A stretch of 64,000 bases of DNA from Hyphomicrobiales bacterium (GCA_947454055.1 CANGIS010000004.1:1-64000), one strand, 5' to 3'. Counted from the stretch's first letter, positions 27,173 through 35,976 are shown. A program made the numbers and translations. Notes: a model not told the origin generated them from the sequence alone.

Positions 27173-28978
27173 TTATTCATCATCAAAATCATTGTCGAGG
27201 GCTGAGAAGTCGAAGGAATCGTCTTCCGTTTGTGCATCAGCGGCCGCTTGTGAAAGATCGCGCACTTCCACAATCTGTGCGCCGGGGAATTGGGCAAAAG
27301 CGGCCTGCACCAGCGGGTTGGCGCTGATATCGGCCAATTTGGATGCTTTGGCCTTGTCGGCCGAGTCGCGCAGCGTTTCTTGCCCTTGTTCCGACGATAC
27401 GGCCACAATCCAGCGCTTGCCGGTCCATTCTTGCAGACGTTTTCCAATATCGGCGGCAAGCTGAGGCGAGGCGTCCTCGGCGGGAGAGAATTCGAACCGG
27501 CCGTCTTCAAAGCGCACCAGCCGAACATCGCGTTCCAAAGCGGTTTTCAGGCTGATGTCGCGCTTCTCGGCAGCCAGCGCCACGAGATCTTCATACCGGT
27601 CCAGCCGCAGGGTGGGGGCCAAATCGGGCGACCGCATCGGCGCCGAATCACTGCGGGCGGCCACACTCAACCCGCCATTGGCGGTCATGCGCGCACCACC
27701 CGAACCACTTGGGCCGCTGGAGGGGGCGGGTGTGCCGGTATAATTTACCTGAGTGAGGAGTTTAAGCGCCTCATCGGGCGTTGGCAGATCGGCGGCATAG
27801 GCCAGCCGCACCAGCACCATTTCAGCGGCTGCAACCGGCTTTGGCGCCTCGGCAACCTCGGTGACGCCCTTGAGCAACATCTGCCAAGCGCGGGACAGCA
27901 CCCGCATCGGCAAAGCGGTGAAGGTTGCACCCCGAACCCGCTCGGCCTCGGTTACGCTCGAATCCTTGGCCGAATCGGGGACGACTTTCAGCCGCGTGAC
28001 AAAATGCGTGAACTCGGCGAGATCGGCCAGAATGGTGCGCGGATCGGCGCCAAGATCGTATTGGGCACGAAGTTCGGCAAGGGCTGCGGCGATGTCGCCT
28101 TTCATGACGGATTCAAACAGATCAATCACCCGCGCCCGATCAGCCAGCCCCAACATGGTGCGAACCGTTTCGCCGTCAACCGTGCCCGCGCCATGCGCGA
28201 TGCCCTGGTCGAGCAGCGAGAGCGAATCGCGCACCGAGCCTTCAGCGGCCCGCGCAATGAGCGCCAAGGCCTCGTCATCAATGGTGACGCCTTCTGCCAC
28301 GCAGATTTTGCGCAGATGGTTGACCAGCACATCGGCTTCCACGCGGCGCAGATCAAAGCGTTGGCAGCGCGACAAAATCGTGACCGGCACTTTGCGGATT
28401 TCGGTCGTGGCGAAAATGAATTTGGCGTGGGGCGGCGGCTCTTCCAGCGTTTTTAAGAATGCGTTGAAGGCCTTATCCGACAACATATGCACTTCGTCGA
28501 TGATGTAGACTTTGTAGCGTGCGGAGGCGGGCGAATAGCGCACCCCATCGGTCAGCTGCTTCACATCATCAATACCGGTATGCGAGGCCGCATCCATTTC
28601 CAGAATGTCGACATGGCGGGATTCCATGATGGCGCGGCAATGCACGCCTTCAACCGGCATATGGATGGTCGGGCCGCCTGTGCCATCGGGCAGGAGATAA
28701 TTGAGGCCGCGGGCCAAAATGCGCGCCGTTGTGGTTTTGCCCACACCGCGAACACCGGTCAAAATCCAAGCCTGCGGAATACGCCCTGTTTCAAACGCGT
28801 TGGAAAGCGTTTGCACCATCGCATCCTGTCCGATGAGGTCGTCAAAGGTCTGCGGACGGTATTTGCGCGCCAGGACGCGATAAGGCGTCGATGGCGAGGG
28901 CGCCGGAGAAGGCGAATCGCCAAACATCGAGATGGTTTGATCGTCTGTTTCTGTCACGCTATCGGGCGTATCGCTCAT
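27173..28978 (-). CDS. dnaX: DNA polymerase III subunits gamma/tau
   Basis: 601 aa clamp-loader ATPase. Walker A GVRGVGKTTTARIL (residues 74-87), Walker B YIIDEVHMLS, sensor 1 and SRC box (ILSRCQRFDLRR) are present, followed by domain III and a tau-type C-terminal extension ending in an acidic tail (FDFSALDNDFDDE). The zinc-module cysteines of E. coli DnaX are largely missing; only one Cys remains in EGVHCRAIME, a pattern I know from alphaproteobacterial DnaX. No obvious frameshift signal for a short gamma form was identified. Confidence 0.96.
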   Translation of the reverse strand: MSDTPDSVTETDDQTISMFGDSPSPAPSPSTPYRVLARKYRPQTFDDLIGQDAMVQTLSNAFETGRIPQAWILTGVRGVGKTTTARILARGLNYLLPDGTGGPTIHMPVEGVHCRAIMESRHVDILEMDAASHTGIDDVKQLTDGVRYSPASARYKVYIIDEVHMLSDKAFNAFLKTLEEPPPHAKFIFATTEIRKVPVTILSRCQRFDLRRVEADVLVNHLRKICVAEGVTIDDEALALIARAAEGSVRDSLSLLDQGIAHGAGTVDGETVRTMLGLADRARVIDLFESVMKGDIAAALAELRAQYDLGADPRTILADLAEFTHFVTRLKVVPDSAKDSSVTEAERVRGATFTALPMRVLSRAWQMLLKGVTEVAEAPKPVAAAEMVLVRLAYAADLPTPDEALKLLTQVNYTGTPAPSSGPSGSGGARMTANGGLSVAARSDSAPMRSPDLAPTLRLDRYEDLVALAAEKRDISLKTALERDVRLVRFEDGRFEFSPAEDASPQLAADIGKRLQEWTGKRWIVAVSSEQGQETLRDSADKAKASKLADISANPLVQAAFAQFPGAQIVEVRDLSQAAADAQTEDDSFDFSALDNDFDDE

Positions 28979-29041
28979 GAGGGGCGGCGTCCTCAGCGGT
29001 TCATCGACGGCCCCATTGGCCGGATACTTAAAAACTAGGGT

Positions 29042-29135
29042 GGAAGGCTGGACGATGACCCGCCCGGGCTCGTTAGGGCTGCTTCCTTCCGGACCTGACC
29101 CGGTTGGCGAGTGGTACGTCCACCACCAACCTTCC
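29042..29135 (-). ncRNA. ffs: Small signal recognition particle RNA (4.5S-type)
   Basis: Minus-strand RNA of about 94 nt. It contains the almost invariant apical hairpin core GTCAGGTCCGGAAGGAAGCA. The two ends GGAAGGTTGG (29135-29126) and CCAGCCTTCC (29051-29042) pair over 10 bases with one G-U, closing the long hairpin. It is followed by a GTTTTT run that can act as terminator. Partners Ffh in co-translational membrane targeting. Location 63 nt upstream of dnaX is common in Hyphomicrobiales. Confidence 0.96.
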
Positions 29136-29197
29136 GACCCCTATATCGGGTATCGGGAGGCAAAAGACAAGCGGGACGGGTGGGGTAATCCGCCGCT

Positions 29198-29512
29198 TTA
29201 TGCTTTCTTGAGCGAAAGGGCGCTTTCTTTCAACACGGCGTCCATGCGGGTCTGCCAACCAGGGCCAGTTGCTTTGAAAGAACGCAGCGTTTCTGTGTCA
29301 ATTCTGAGCGTTACGAGGGTCTTAACCGGCGCTTTTTGCTTGCTGCGGGTCCGGCGAGCTGATGCCGCGAGCTCGGGAAAGACATCCGCAAAAGGACGGG
29401 CCCCGGCGAGCTCGGTTGCCTCGGCTTCCGGCGTATCCGAAACGATCGCCCAATCGGAGGCGTCATAGCCACGGTCGGGCGTAAATTCGGGGAGGGTCTT
29501 GTGACGCTTCAT
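29198..29512 (-). CDS. brnA: BrnA-type antitoxin
   Basis: 104 aa. The C-terminal ribbon-helix-helix segment VTLRIDTETLRSFKATGPGW and QTRMDAVLKESAL is the BrnA signature; the N-terminal half (FTPDRGYDASDWAIVSDTPE) is the toxin-contacting part. Its ATG overlaps the brnT TGA (ATGA), matching the usual toxin-first brnTA order. The N-terminal half of the partner toxin is interrupted, so this is probably an orphan antitoxin, or a repressor retained without its toxin. Confidence 0.88.
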   Translation of the reverse strand: MKRHKTLPEFTPDRGYDASDWAIVSDTPEAEATELAGARPFADVFPELAASARRTRSKQKAPVKTLVTLRIDTETLRSFKATGPGWQTRMDAVLKESALSLKKA

Positions 29513-29757
29513 GGCAGTTTTTTCCTTTCAGCGCGGCTTGCGGGCCGCATGCTCATGACAGAGACGCCTTCGCGGCCAAATTTTACAAAGACCACGGCTA
29601 TTTTGTTCGTCGAAAGGCGGCCAATGGCCAAGTAGCGATCCAATTTGGCTGGAATGATCACCGAATGAAGGAAAAAATCGAGCGTTAGATGGGCAAAATC
29701 CAATCCGTGCTTGTCAATATTTTCGCTTGGGCGTTAGCCAAAATCTCCCTCGCTCAT
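29509..29757 (-). pseudogene. brnT toxin, interrupted near its N-terminus
   Basis: From the ATG at 29757 the frame reads MSEGDFG, then TAA (29736-29734), then RPSENIDKHGLDFAHL and an otherwise intact BrnT body with RYLAIGRL, IAVVFVKFG and the basic SMRPASRAERKK C-terminus. The KHG motif that opens all BrnT proteins lies after the stop but before the next usable start (TTG at 29703), so no ORF encodes the complete toxin. The remaining frame could still make a 64-aa fragment. One base change in the TAA would restore an 82-aa protein. Confidence 0.78.
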
Positions 29758-29784
29758 CCCCGCCTTACCCGCTAAAAGAAGCCC

Positions 29785-30198
29785 ATGAATGATTTTCAAC
29801 TTGATTCTCGGCTTGAGGCCGACACCTATCTCGTGGGCGATTTGATGCTCAGTCGCGTGGTGTTGATGGATGATGCGCGCTTTCCGTGGGTGATTTTGGT
29901 GCCGAAGCGGCCTGATATCCGCGAAATCATCGATTTGGAGCTTCGCGACCGCGCGATGCTGTACCGCGAGATGGAATCGGTGATGGACGCCATGAAGCGG
30001 CTGTTTTCACCCACCAAGCTGAATGTCGCAGCGTTGGGGAATATGGTGCCGCAGCTTCATATGCATATTATTGCGCGATTTGAGGATGATCAGGCTTGGC
30101 CGAAGCCGGTTTGGTCGGTTGGGCAGCGGGTGCCCTATGACCCTGCCGCGGCTGAAGCGCGGGCCAAAGACATCTCCGTCGCGTTGGGGCGGTTGTGA
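29785..30198 (+). CDS. HIT-family nucleotide hydrolase/transferase
   Basis: 137 aa. Histidine-triad superfamily; such enzymes hydrolyse nucleotide phosphoramidates or AMP esters. The motif region reads PQLHMHIIARF (residues 87-97): the first His of the classical triad is Gln, while the catalytic central His and the third remain, as in a known alphaproteobacterial subgroup. WVILVPKRPDIREI is the usual upstream strand. It overlaps nudC by TGATG, pointing to a shared role in nucleotide clean-up. Confidence 0.9.
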   Translation: MNDFQLDSRLEADTYLVGDLMLSRVVLMDDARFPWVILVPKRPDIREIIDLELRDRAMLYREMESVMDAMKRLFSPTKLNVAALGNMVPQLHMHIIARFEDDQAWPKPVWSVGQRVPYDPAAAEARAKDISVALGRL

Positions 30199-31142
30199 TG
30201 GTCAAACGGATGGATGAGCGTTCCGCCGGTCTTGGCTATGCCAATAATCCGCTCAACCGGATGGCCGAATTGCGCGACAAGCCCGAGCAGATCGCTGCCA
30301 TGGAGGCCTCGAGTGAGGCCCGCGCGATTGTTCTGGCGGGTGATATCCCGATTTTGAAGCGTCGGGGTGAGGCGCTGGATGCTCTCTTCACCATGGGCGA
30401 GGCGCGTGCGCTGGGCACGACGCGCGAATGCGTTTTTCTGGGCCATGACGGTTTTCAGCCAATTTTTGGCTTAGCGCTTGATGCGCAGGAGCCCGAAACG
30501 CATCAGGGGCGCGACGATCTTGTGATGATCGATGCGCGCTCGATTGCGGTTCAAGGGCTGTTGCCGCCGGAAGGTTTAGGGTCGTTGGGAGAGGCCAAGT
30601 CGATGTTGTATTGGCATCGGCGCCACCGGTTTTGCGCCGCGTGCGGGGAAGCGACCGAGGTCCGGAGCGGTGGCTGGAAGCGGATTTGCCCGTCTTGCGA
30701 GGGGGAACATTTTCCGCGGACCGATCCGGTGGCCATCATGATGGCGGTCAGGGGTGATAAATGCGTGTTGGGGCGGCAATCGCGCTTTCCGCCCGGCATG
30801 TATTCCTGTCTCGCGGGCTTTATCGAGCCGGGCGAGACGATTGAAAACGCGGTTCGGCGTGAATTGTTTGAAGAAGCGGGCGTAAAAACGGGTGCCGTGC
30901 GCTATCTCGCCTCTCAGCCCTGGCCGTTTCCGGGCTCGATGATGATCGGCTGCATCGCCGAGGCGCTGGACGACGAGCTCGTGATCGATGGAGAAGAGCT
31001 GGAAGATGCGCGGTGGTTTTCGCGCGATGAGGTGATCTCGATGATCAAGGGCGAGCATCCGGATGGATTACTCGCCCCACAACCGATTGCCATTGCCAAC
31101 GCCATCATGCGGGCATGGGCGTTGGACGGCGAGGTGGCTTAA
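30198..31142 (+). CDS. nudC: NAD(+) diphosphatase NudC
   Basis: 314 aa. Cleaves NAD(H) to NMN and AMP and can remove NAD caps from RNA. The zinc ribbon has four cysteines (CAACGE then ICPSCEG, residues about 149-172), the Nudix box is GFIEPGETIENAVRRELFEE plus AG, and SQPWPFPGSMM is the NudC-specific SQPWPFPxS motif. The ATG at 30198 overlaps the HIT gene stop. Ends by a 4-nt overlap with the convergent riboflavin gene. Confidence 0.96.
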   Translation: MVKRMDERSAGLGYANNPLNRMAELRDKPEQIAAMEASSEARAIVLAGDIPILKRRGEALDALFTMGEARALGTTRECVFLGHDGFQPIFGLALDAQEPETHQGRDDLVMIDARSIAVQGLLPPEGLGSLGEAKSMLYWHRRHRFCAACGEATEVRSGGWKRICPSCEGEHFPRTDPVAIMMAVRGDKCVLGRQSRFPPGMYSCLAGFIEPGETIENAVRRELFEEAGVKTGAVRYLASQPWPFPGSMMIGCIAEALDDELVIDGEELEDARWFSRDEVISMIKGEHPDGLLAPQPIAIANAIMRAWALDGEVA

Positions 31143-32425
31143 AGCGCCTCGGTGCCTTCGATCTCGATTCCAAAGCCCGCGAGCCCGACATAAGACCGCG
31201 TGCTGGAAGCGAGGTTGACGATGGACTGGACGCCGAGATCCTTCAAAATCTGCGCGCCAAGGCCGATTTCGCGCCATTGTTGCTGGCGTGTTGCATCCGA
31301 TCCCTGATCCTCGCCGAGCGACTGAACCGGAACACCCGACGTGCCATCGCGGAGATAGATCAGAACGCCACGTTCCTGGGCAGCGAATTTTTGAAGCGCC
31401 GCTGAAATGCTCTCGCCACCGCCAAAGACGTCGGCCAGCACATTGGCGCGGTGCAGGCGGGTTGGCACGGCTTTGCCGTCGCCGATCTTGCCATGCACAA
31501 AGGCGAAGTGGTGGACGGGATCAAACGGCGTGACAAAAGCATAGCCGGTGAGTTCGCCGATTTCCGTTTTCACGGGGAAGGTGGCAACGCGCTCGACGAG
31601 TTTTTCGCGTGATTGGCGGTAAGCGATCAGATCGGCGACCGAAATACGCAAAATATTGTGCTTTTTGCCGAATTCGGTGATCTGGTCGCCGCGCATCACG
31701 GTGCCGTCATCATTGGCCAATTCACAGATGACACCGACCGGTGGCAGCCCTGCGAGCTTGCAGAGATCCACGGCGGCTTCCGTGTGGCCCGAGCGCATCA
31801 AAACACCGCCATCTTTGGCGATCAGCGGGAAAACGTGGCCGGGGCGGACGAAATCATTCGCACCCATATTGCCATTGGCGAGCGCTCGGACCGTGTTGGA
31901 GCGCTGCTCGGCCGAAATACCGGTGGTGAGACCGTGTTTCACATCAACCGTTACCGTGAAAGCGGTGCCAAGCGGAGCATCGTTCGAGGCAACCATCGGG
32001 TTGAGGTGCAACCGCTTGGCCTCCGCTGAGGAGAGCGGCGCGCAGACAATGCCGCAGGTGTTGCGGATGATGAAGGCCATCTTTTCCGGCGTGCAATGCG
32101 AGGCCGCAATAATCAGATCGCCTTCGTTTTCACGGTCATCATCATCGGTAACAATGACGAGCGCGCCCTTGGCGAAGGCTTCAATCGCTTCAGAAACAGA
32201 ATGGTGCATGACAGTCCTCGCTAAGGTTGTGCCGGAAACAGACAGGAAATCGTTGGGAGTAACGGCGCCTTTGGTCTCACGCGAGATCAATTCGGCGGTA
32301 TCGCGCGACAGCCAGGCATCGTCCTGGTTGCAAAGCTGGGTAATCGTGCCAGGCGACACACCAATGCGGCGTGCAAAATCGACACGGCTGACAGCATTGG
32401 ATTTGAGCCACTCGGCAAGTTTCAT
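31139..32425 (-). CDS. ribB: HTH-RibBX fusion: 3,4-dihydroxy-2-butanone 4-phosphate synthase with degenerate GTP cyclohydrolase II-like domain
   Basis: 428 aa in three parts. Residues 1-61 form a Cro/CI-like helix-turn-helix (DFARRIGVSPGTITQLCNQ). Residues 73-275 are a complete RibB domain: DDDDRENEGDLIIAA, RPGHVFPLIAKDGGV and SGHTEAAVDL hold the metal and catalytic residues. The C-terminal part resembles GTP cyclohydrolase II but the zinc stretch SECLTGDVF-x-RCDC is replaced by RANVLADVFGGGESI, with no cysteine, and the GRGIGL segment is missing; this is the RibBX type known in Proteobacteria. An internal ATG at 32209 with GAGGA upstream could make the enzyme without the HTH part. Confidence 0.93.
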   Translation of the reverse strand: MKLAEWLKSNAVSRVDFARRIGVSPGTITQLCNQDDAWLSRDTAELISRETKGAVTPNDFLSVSGTTLARTVMHHSVSEAIEAFAKGALVIVTDDDDRENEGDLIIAASHCTPEKMAFIIRNTCGIVCAPLSSAEAKRLHLNPMVASNDAPLGTAFTVTVDVKHGLTTGISAEQRSNTVRALANGNMGANDFVRPGHVFPLIAKDGGVLMRSGHTEAAVDLCKLAGLPPVGVICELANDDGTVMRGDQITEFGKKHNILRISVADLIAYRQSREKLVERVATFPVKTEIGELTGYAFVTPFDPVHHFAFVHGKIGDGKAVPTRLHRANVLADVFGGGESISAALQKFAAQERGVLIYLRDGTSGVPVQSLGEDQGSDATRQQQWREIGLGAQILKDLGVQSIVNLASSTRSYVGLAGFGIEIEGTEAL

Positions 32426-32510
32426 GGGGAGAGTTTAGCGCGAATGAAATTTAGTGCCAATGAAATTCGGCTTGCGGGGGTGCAAAATTCAGTTTGGCTG
32501 AAATGAAATG

Positions 32511-32568
32511 CGGCAATCGGCAGTCGTGGGTCGTCAGTAGGCAGTTGGCAGCACTTAGTCGATTGCCG
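32511..32568. repeat. Inverted repeat and GGCAGT-type motifs in the aroC-ribB gap
   Basis: CGGCAATCG (32511-32519) and CGATTGCCG (32560-32568) are perfect reverse complements and enclose loosely repeated GTCGGCAGT/GGCAGTTGGCAG-like units. The 151-nt gap shows none of the conserved blocks of an FMN riboswitch. Confidence 0.5.
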
Positions 32569-32576
32569 AACACCGA

Positions 32577-33665
32577 TTACCCAACCTGCCCGCGATGGCG
32601 CAGGAAATGATCCGCCAGCACGCACGCCATCATCGCTTCGCCCACCGGCACGGCGCGGATACCCACACACGGATCATGGCGGCCTTTGGTGAGGATGTCC
32701 GTTTCATGGCCCGCTTTATCGACCGTTTGGCGCGGTGTGAGGATCGACGAGGTTGGTTTTACCGCAAAGCGCGCCACAATCGGCTGGCCGGTCGAAAGTC
32801 CGCCCAAAATGCCGCCCGCGTGATTGGCCAAAAACAGCGGCTTTCCATCCGGCCCGATCCGCATTTCGTCGGCGTTTTCTTCACCCGTCAGAGTGGCCGA
32901 GGCAAAGCCGTCGCCGATTTCAACACCCTTGACGGCATTGATGCCCATCAAGGCGGAGGCTAAATCCGCGTCCAATTTGCCGTAAATCGGCGCACCCCAG
33001 CCTGCGGGGACGTGTTCGGCGACAATTTCGATGACGGCACCGACCGACGAGCCCGATTTACGGATACCGTCGAGATAGTCCTCGTAGAATTTGGCCATTT
33101 CCGCGTCGGGGCAGAAAAACGGGTTGTTGTGCACTTCGGCCCAATCCCACTTTGTGCGATCAACCTTGTGCGGGCCCATTTGCACGAGGGCGCCGCGAAT
33201 GAGCACATTTGGGATGATTTTGCGCGCAATGGCACCGGCTGCTACGCGGGCTGCGGTTTCGCGCGCGGATGATCTTCCGCCGCCGCGATAATCGCGGATG
33301 CCGTATTTGGCGTCATAGGTGTAATCGGCGTGGCCCGGACGGTAGGCGTCGCGGATGTCGCCATAATCTTTCGAGCGCTGATCGGTGTTCTCGATCATCA
33401 GCGCGATCGAGGTGCCGGTGGTCACTTGCTCGGGGGTGCGGTCATCCGAGAACACACCGGAGAGGATTTTGACCTGATCCGGCTCGCGGCGCTGGGTGGT
33501 GAAGCGCGATTGGCCGGGTTTGCGGCGATCAAGCTCCAACTGGATATCGGCTTCGGTCAGCGGGATCAGCGGCGGGCAGCCATCGACCACGCAGCCGATC
33601 GCAACCCCATGGCTCTCGCCAAAGGTGGTAACGCGGAATAGATGGCCGAAACTGTTATGTGACAT
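32577..33665 (-). CDS. aroC: Chorismate synthase
   Basis: 362 aa. Last shikimate-pathway step, EPSP to chorismate, FMN-dependent. N-terminal [20 protein letters not shown] with the FGESHG signature, then [16 protein letters not shown] near 130 and RPGHAD near 108 are diagnostic. The ATG at 33665 is the standard start; the upstream open frame codes nothing recognisable. It follows the histidine phosphatase by 69 nt and precedes the riboflavin gene. Provides chorismate for pheA elsewhere in the window. Confidence 0.97.
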   Translation of the reverse strand: MSHNSFGHLFRVTTFGESHGVAIGCVVDGCPPLIPLTEADIQLELDRRKPGQSRFTTQRREPDQVKILSGVFSDDRTPEQVTTGTSIALMIENTDQRSKDYGDIRDAYRPGHADYTYDAKYGIRDYRGGGRSSARETAARVAAGAIARKIIPNVLIRGALVQMGPHKVDRTKWDWAEVHNNPFFCPDAEMAKFYEDYLDGIRKSGSSVGAVIEIVAEHVPAGWGAPIYGKLDADLASALMGINAVKGVEIGDGFASATLTGEENADEMRIGPDGKPLFLANHAGGILGGLSTGQPIVARFAVKPTSSILTPRQTVDKAGHETDILTKGRHDPCVGIRAVPVGEAMMACVLADHFLRHRGQVG

Positions 33666-33734
33666 GGAATGACCGCCTCTTGATGACGCGTTTCTTTTAG
33701 AAGCGCCAAGGCTACCGGTCAAATCGAGCTGGCA

Positions 33735-34322
33735 TCAATGCCATTTGAAGCGGCCTTTCTCGAACACCAGAACGCGACCTTGATGGATATCGTGGCGCGG
33801 GGCTTCGTGTGATGGCACATCGGCGATCATGGCCATCAGCGCGCGGGCGACACCGCCATGGGAAACCACGACCATCTCTTCCGTCAAGGTTTCAAGCCAA
33901 GGGCGTAAACGGTCTACCAGCATGGCGTAGCTTTCGCCGTTTGGCGGCACATAATCCCATTTGTCGGCATCCCGCGCTCGTTCCGCATCCGGGAATTTGC
34001 CGCGCAACTCGGCCCAGGTATGGCCTTCCCACAGGCCGAAGGTGATTTCCTTCAAGCGCTGATCGGTCTCGTAGGATTTTGGCTCAAGGCCAAGGGCTAA
34101 GCGGGCGATTTCGGCGGTTTGGCGGGTCCGGCCCAAAGGCGAGACAACCCAACGGGATTTTGCCGGATCGTCGAGGAGTTTGGTCAGCCTGCGGGCGACA
34201 TCTTCCGATTGAAAACGACCGAGCGCATTCAGCGGAATATCGGTTTGCCCCTGAAGGCGGCCTTCGACATTCCAATCCGTCTCGCCATGCCTGACGAACA
34301 GCACGCGAGGAAGCGAGACCAT
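33735..34322 (-). CDS. Histidine-phosphatase (phosphoglycerate mutase-like) protein
   Basis: 195 aa. Branch of the 2H phosphoesterase superfamily. The RHG motif LFVRHGETDWNVEGRLQGQ holds the phospho-acceptor His (residue 12), and VVSHGGVARAL near 150 the second His. It may be a broad phosphatase, not a glycolytic mutase; the family is functionally mixed. Starts 4 nt after fabI, so co-transcribed with it, and precedes aroC. Confidence 0.9.
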   Translation of the reverse strand: MVSLPRVLFVRHGETDWNVEGRLQGQTDIPLNALGRFQSEDVARRLTKLLDDPAKSRWVVSPLGRTRQTAEIARLALGLEPKSYETDQRLKEITFGLWEGHTWAELRGKFPDAERARDADKWDYVPPNGESYAMLVDRLRPWLETLTEEMVVVSHGGVARALMAMIADVPSHEAPRHDIHQGRVLVFEKGRFKWH

Positions 34323-34326
34323 CGGA

Positions 34327-35157
34327 TCAGCCCTTGTCGAGCGTGATATCGGGCGCTTCCGGATTTTTCATGCCGACGACATGATAGCCTGCATCGACAT
34401 GCTGGATTTCGCCGGTCACGCCGCGGCCCATATCGGAGAGCAGGAAGGTGGCGGCGTCACCCACTTCCTCAATCGTAACCGTGCGGCGAAGCGGCGAGTT
34501 CAGCTCGTTCCACTTCAGAATGTAGCGGAAATCGCCAATGCCGGAGGCGGCCAGCGTCTTGATCGGGCCTGCCGAGATGGCGTTGACGCGGATATTGCTC
34601 GGGCCGAGATCGGCGGCGAGATAGCGCACAGAAGCTTCCAAAGCGGCTTTGGCGACGCCCATGACATTATAATGCGGCATCCATTTTTCGGCGCCGTAAT
34701 AGGTCAGCGTCAGCATCGAGCCGCCATCTTTCATCAGCTTTTCCGCGCGTTGCGCCACAGCGGTGAAGGAGTAGCAGGAAATTAAGAGCGACTTCGTGAA
34801 ATTGGCTTCCGACGTTTCAAGATAGCGGCCTGTCAGCTCGTCTTTATCCGAGAACGCGATGCAATGGACGAGAAAATCGATCTTGCCCCACGCCTTCTCG
34901 ACTTCCGCGAACACGGCGTCGATCGAGGCCGAATCGGTCACGTCACAATGGCCGACGACAAGGCCGCCAAGTTCGGCTGCCAGCGGGCGAACCCGCTTTT
35001 CCAGCGCGTCGCCCTGATAGGTGAAAGCGAGTTCCGCGCCATGGTCATGGGCTGATTTAGCAATGCCCCAAGCAATCGATTTGTTGTTGGCCAGCCCCAT
35101 AACGAGGCCGCGTTTGCCCTTCAGGATCGAGGAGGTCGTATGCGGTTCAGTGGTCAT
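34327..35157 (-). CDS. fabI: Enoyl-[acyl-carrier-protein] reductase (NADH)
   Basis: 276 aa. Final reduction of the fatty-acid elongation cycle. The divergent SDR pattern is clear: GLANNKSIAWGIAKS for NADH binding (residues 22-36), SFTAVAQRAEKLM, LTYYGAEKWMPHYNVMGVAK with the Tyr-x6-Lys pair, and LGPSNIRVNAISAGPIKTLA. It heads a tight operon with the histidine phosphatase, aroC and perhaps ribB. The 159-nt upstream gap holds no gene. Confidence 0.97.
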   Translation of the reverse strand: MTTEPHTTSSILKGKRGLVMGLANNKSIAWGIAKSAHDHGAELAFTYQGDALEKRVRPLAAELGGLVVGHCDVTDSASIDAVFAEVEKAWGKIDFLVHCIAFSDKDELTGRYLETSEANFTKSLLISCYSFTAVAQRAEKLMKDGGSMLTLTYYGAEKWMPHYNVMGVAKAALEASVRYLAADLGPSNIRVNAISAGPIKTLAASGIGDFRYILKWNELNSPLRRTVTIEEVGDAATFLLSDMGRGVTGEIQHVDAGYHVVGMKNPEAPDITLDKG

Positions 35158-35316
35158 ACAGGCGCGCTTCTAACGTTTGAGACAGGTGGCCAAGCAGTGG
35201 CACGTGCTTCTCCTTAACCGAATGCGTCGAACGAAGGAAGCTGCAACGGGGCGGGATTTTAAAACTCGCCTCAATTCTGTTGACGAAATGTGACAGTCGG
35301 CCCGTAAAACCGGTCC

Positions 35317-35895
35317 TCAATGGCCCCAAATCCGCTGCGGAGGCAGAAGAAGGCGGATTGAATCGCCGATTTTGATCGCCCCTTCACGCTCGACCCACGC
35401 AACAAGGCCGCGTTTGTGCTGTGCTACCTTCGGGAAGGCTAGGCCATGGCCTGGGTGATGTTTTTCAATTACTTCAGCAGGATACCGGCATGGATCGTTT
35501 TCGAGATCGATGATCAAGGTTGCCCCCGATGAGAACATCATGCGGGTTGCGGGCGGCAGAAGCGTGAGATCTGGAATACCGGAGACCAGTAAATTGGCGC
35601 CAACCCATTCGGGCGGCAAAGCGGGAATGCCGAGTTTTTCGGCCACTTCCGCCATCTCTTCGATGGAGACGAGTGATACCTGTCGGCGATTTTTGAGCGG
35701 AACGCCGCGCGGATATTGCTTCAGCGTCCGCGCATCCGACAGCATGGTCGGTCCCGAATGGCAATCGCCGACAATGCCGTCAAACACCATCGTCAATTCA
35801 TTGGTCAGGGCCTTTTCGAGGCCAGATTTACGGTCGGGGTTGCGCAGGCAGGCCTCGACCTTGCCGACAATGCCGATTTCTTTGACACAAGCCAA
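35317..35895 (-). CDS. MOSC-domain protein
   Basis: 192 aa. MOSC domains bind molybdenum cofactor or move sulfur in molybdo-enzymes. The domain occupies most of the chain, with FDGIVGDCHSG near 50, VSLVSIEEM, VGANLLVSGI and the conserved Cys in ENDPCRYPA. I place the start at a TTG (35895) because AAGGAG lies 6 nt upstream; a TTG nine codons earlier would precede that site. Stands alone, with 159 nt to fabI; substrate unknown. Confidence 0.87.
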   Translation of the reverse strand: MACVKEIGIVGKVEACLRNPDRKSGLEKALTNELTMVFDGIVGDCHSGPTMLSDARTLKQYPRGVPLKNRRQVSLVSIEEMAEVAEKLGIPALPPEWVGANLLVSGIPDLTLLPPATRMMFSSGATLIIDLENDPCRYPAEVIEKHHPGHGLAFPKVAQHKRGLVAWVEREGAIKIGDSIRLLLPPQRIWGH

Positions 35896-35976
35896 GGAAC
35901 GCTCCTTTTGATGAGAGCGCAAACCATCGCAGCGCCAAACGATTCGCGGAAGATGAAAGCGTGAAGGGAGCCGATG

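Noticed and set aside
27290-28456. A 388-codon open frame antisense to dnaX
   Set aside because: No recognisable domain, full overlap with the strongly conserved dnaX.
32426-32576. FMN riboswitch upstream of ribB
   Set aside because: The conserved RFN blocks (AGGATTCA-like, GGGCAGGG-like) are missing.
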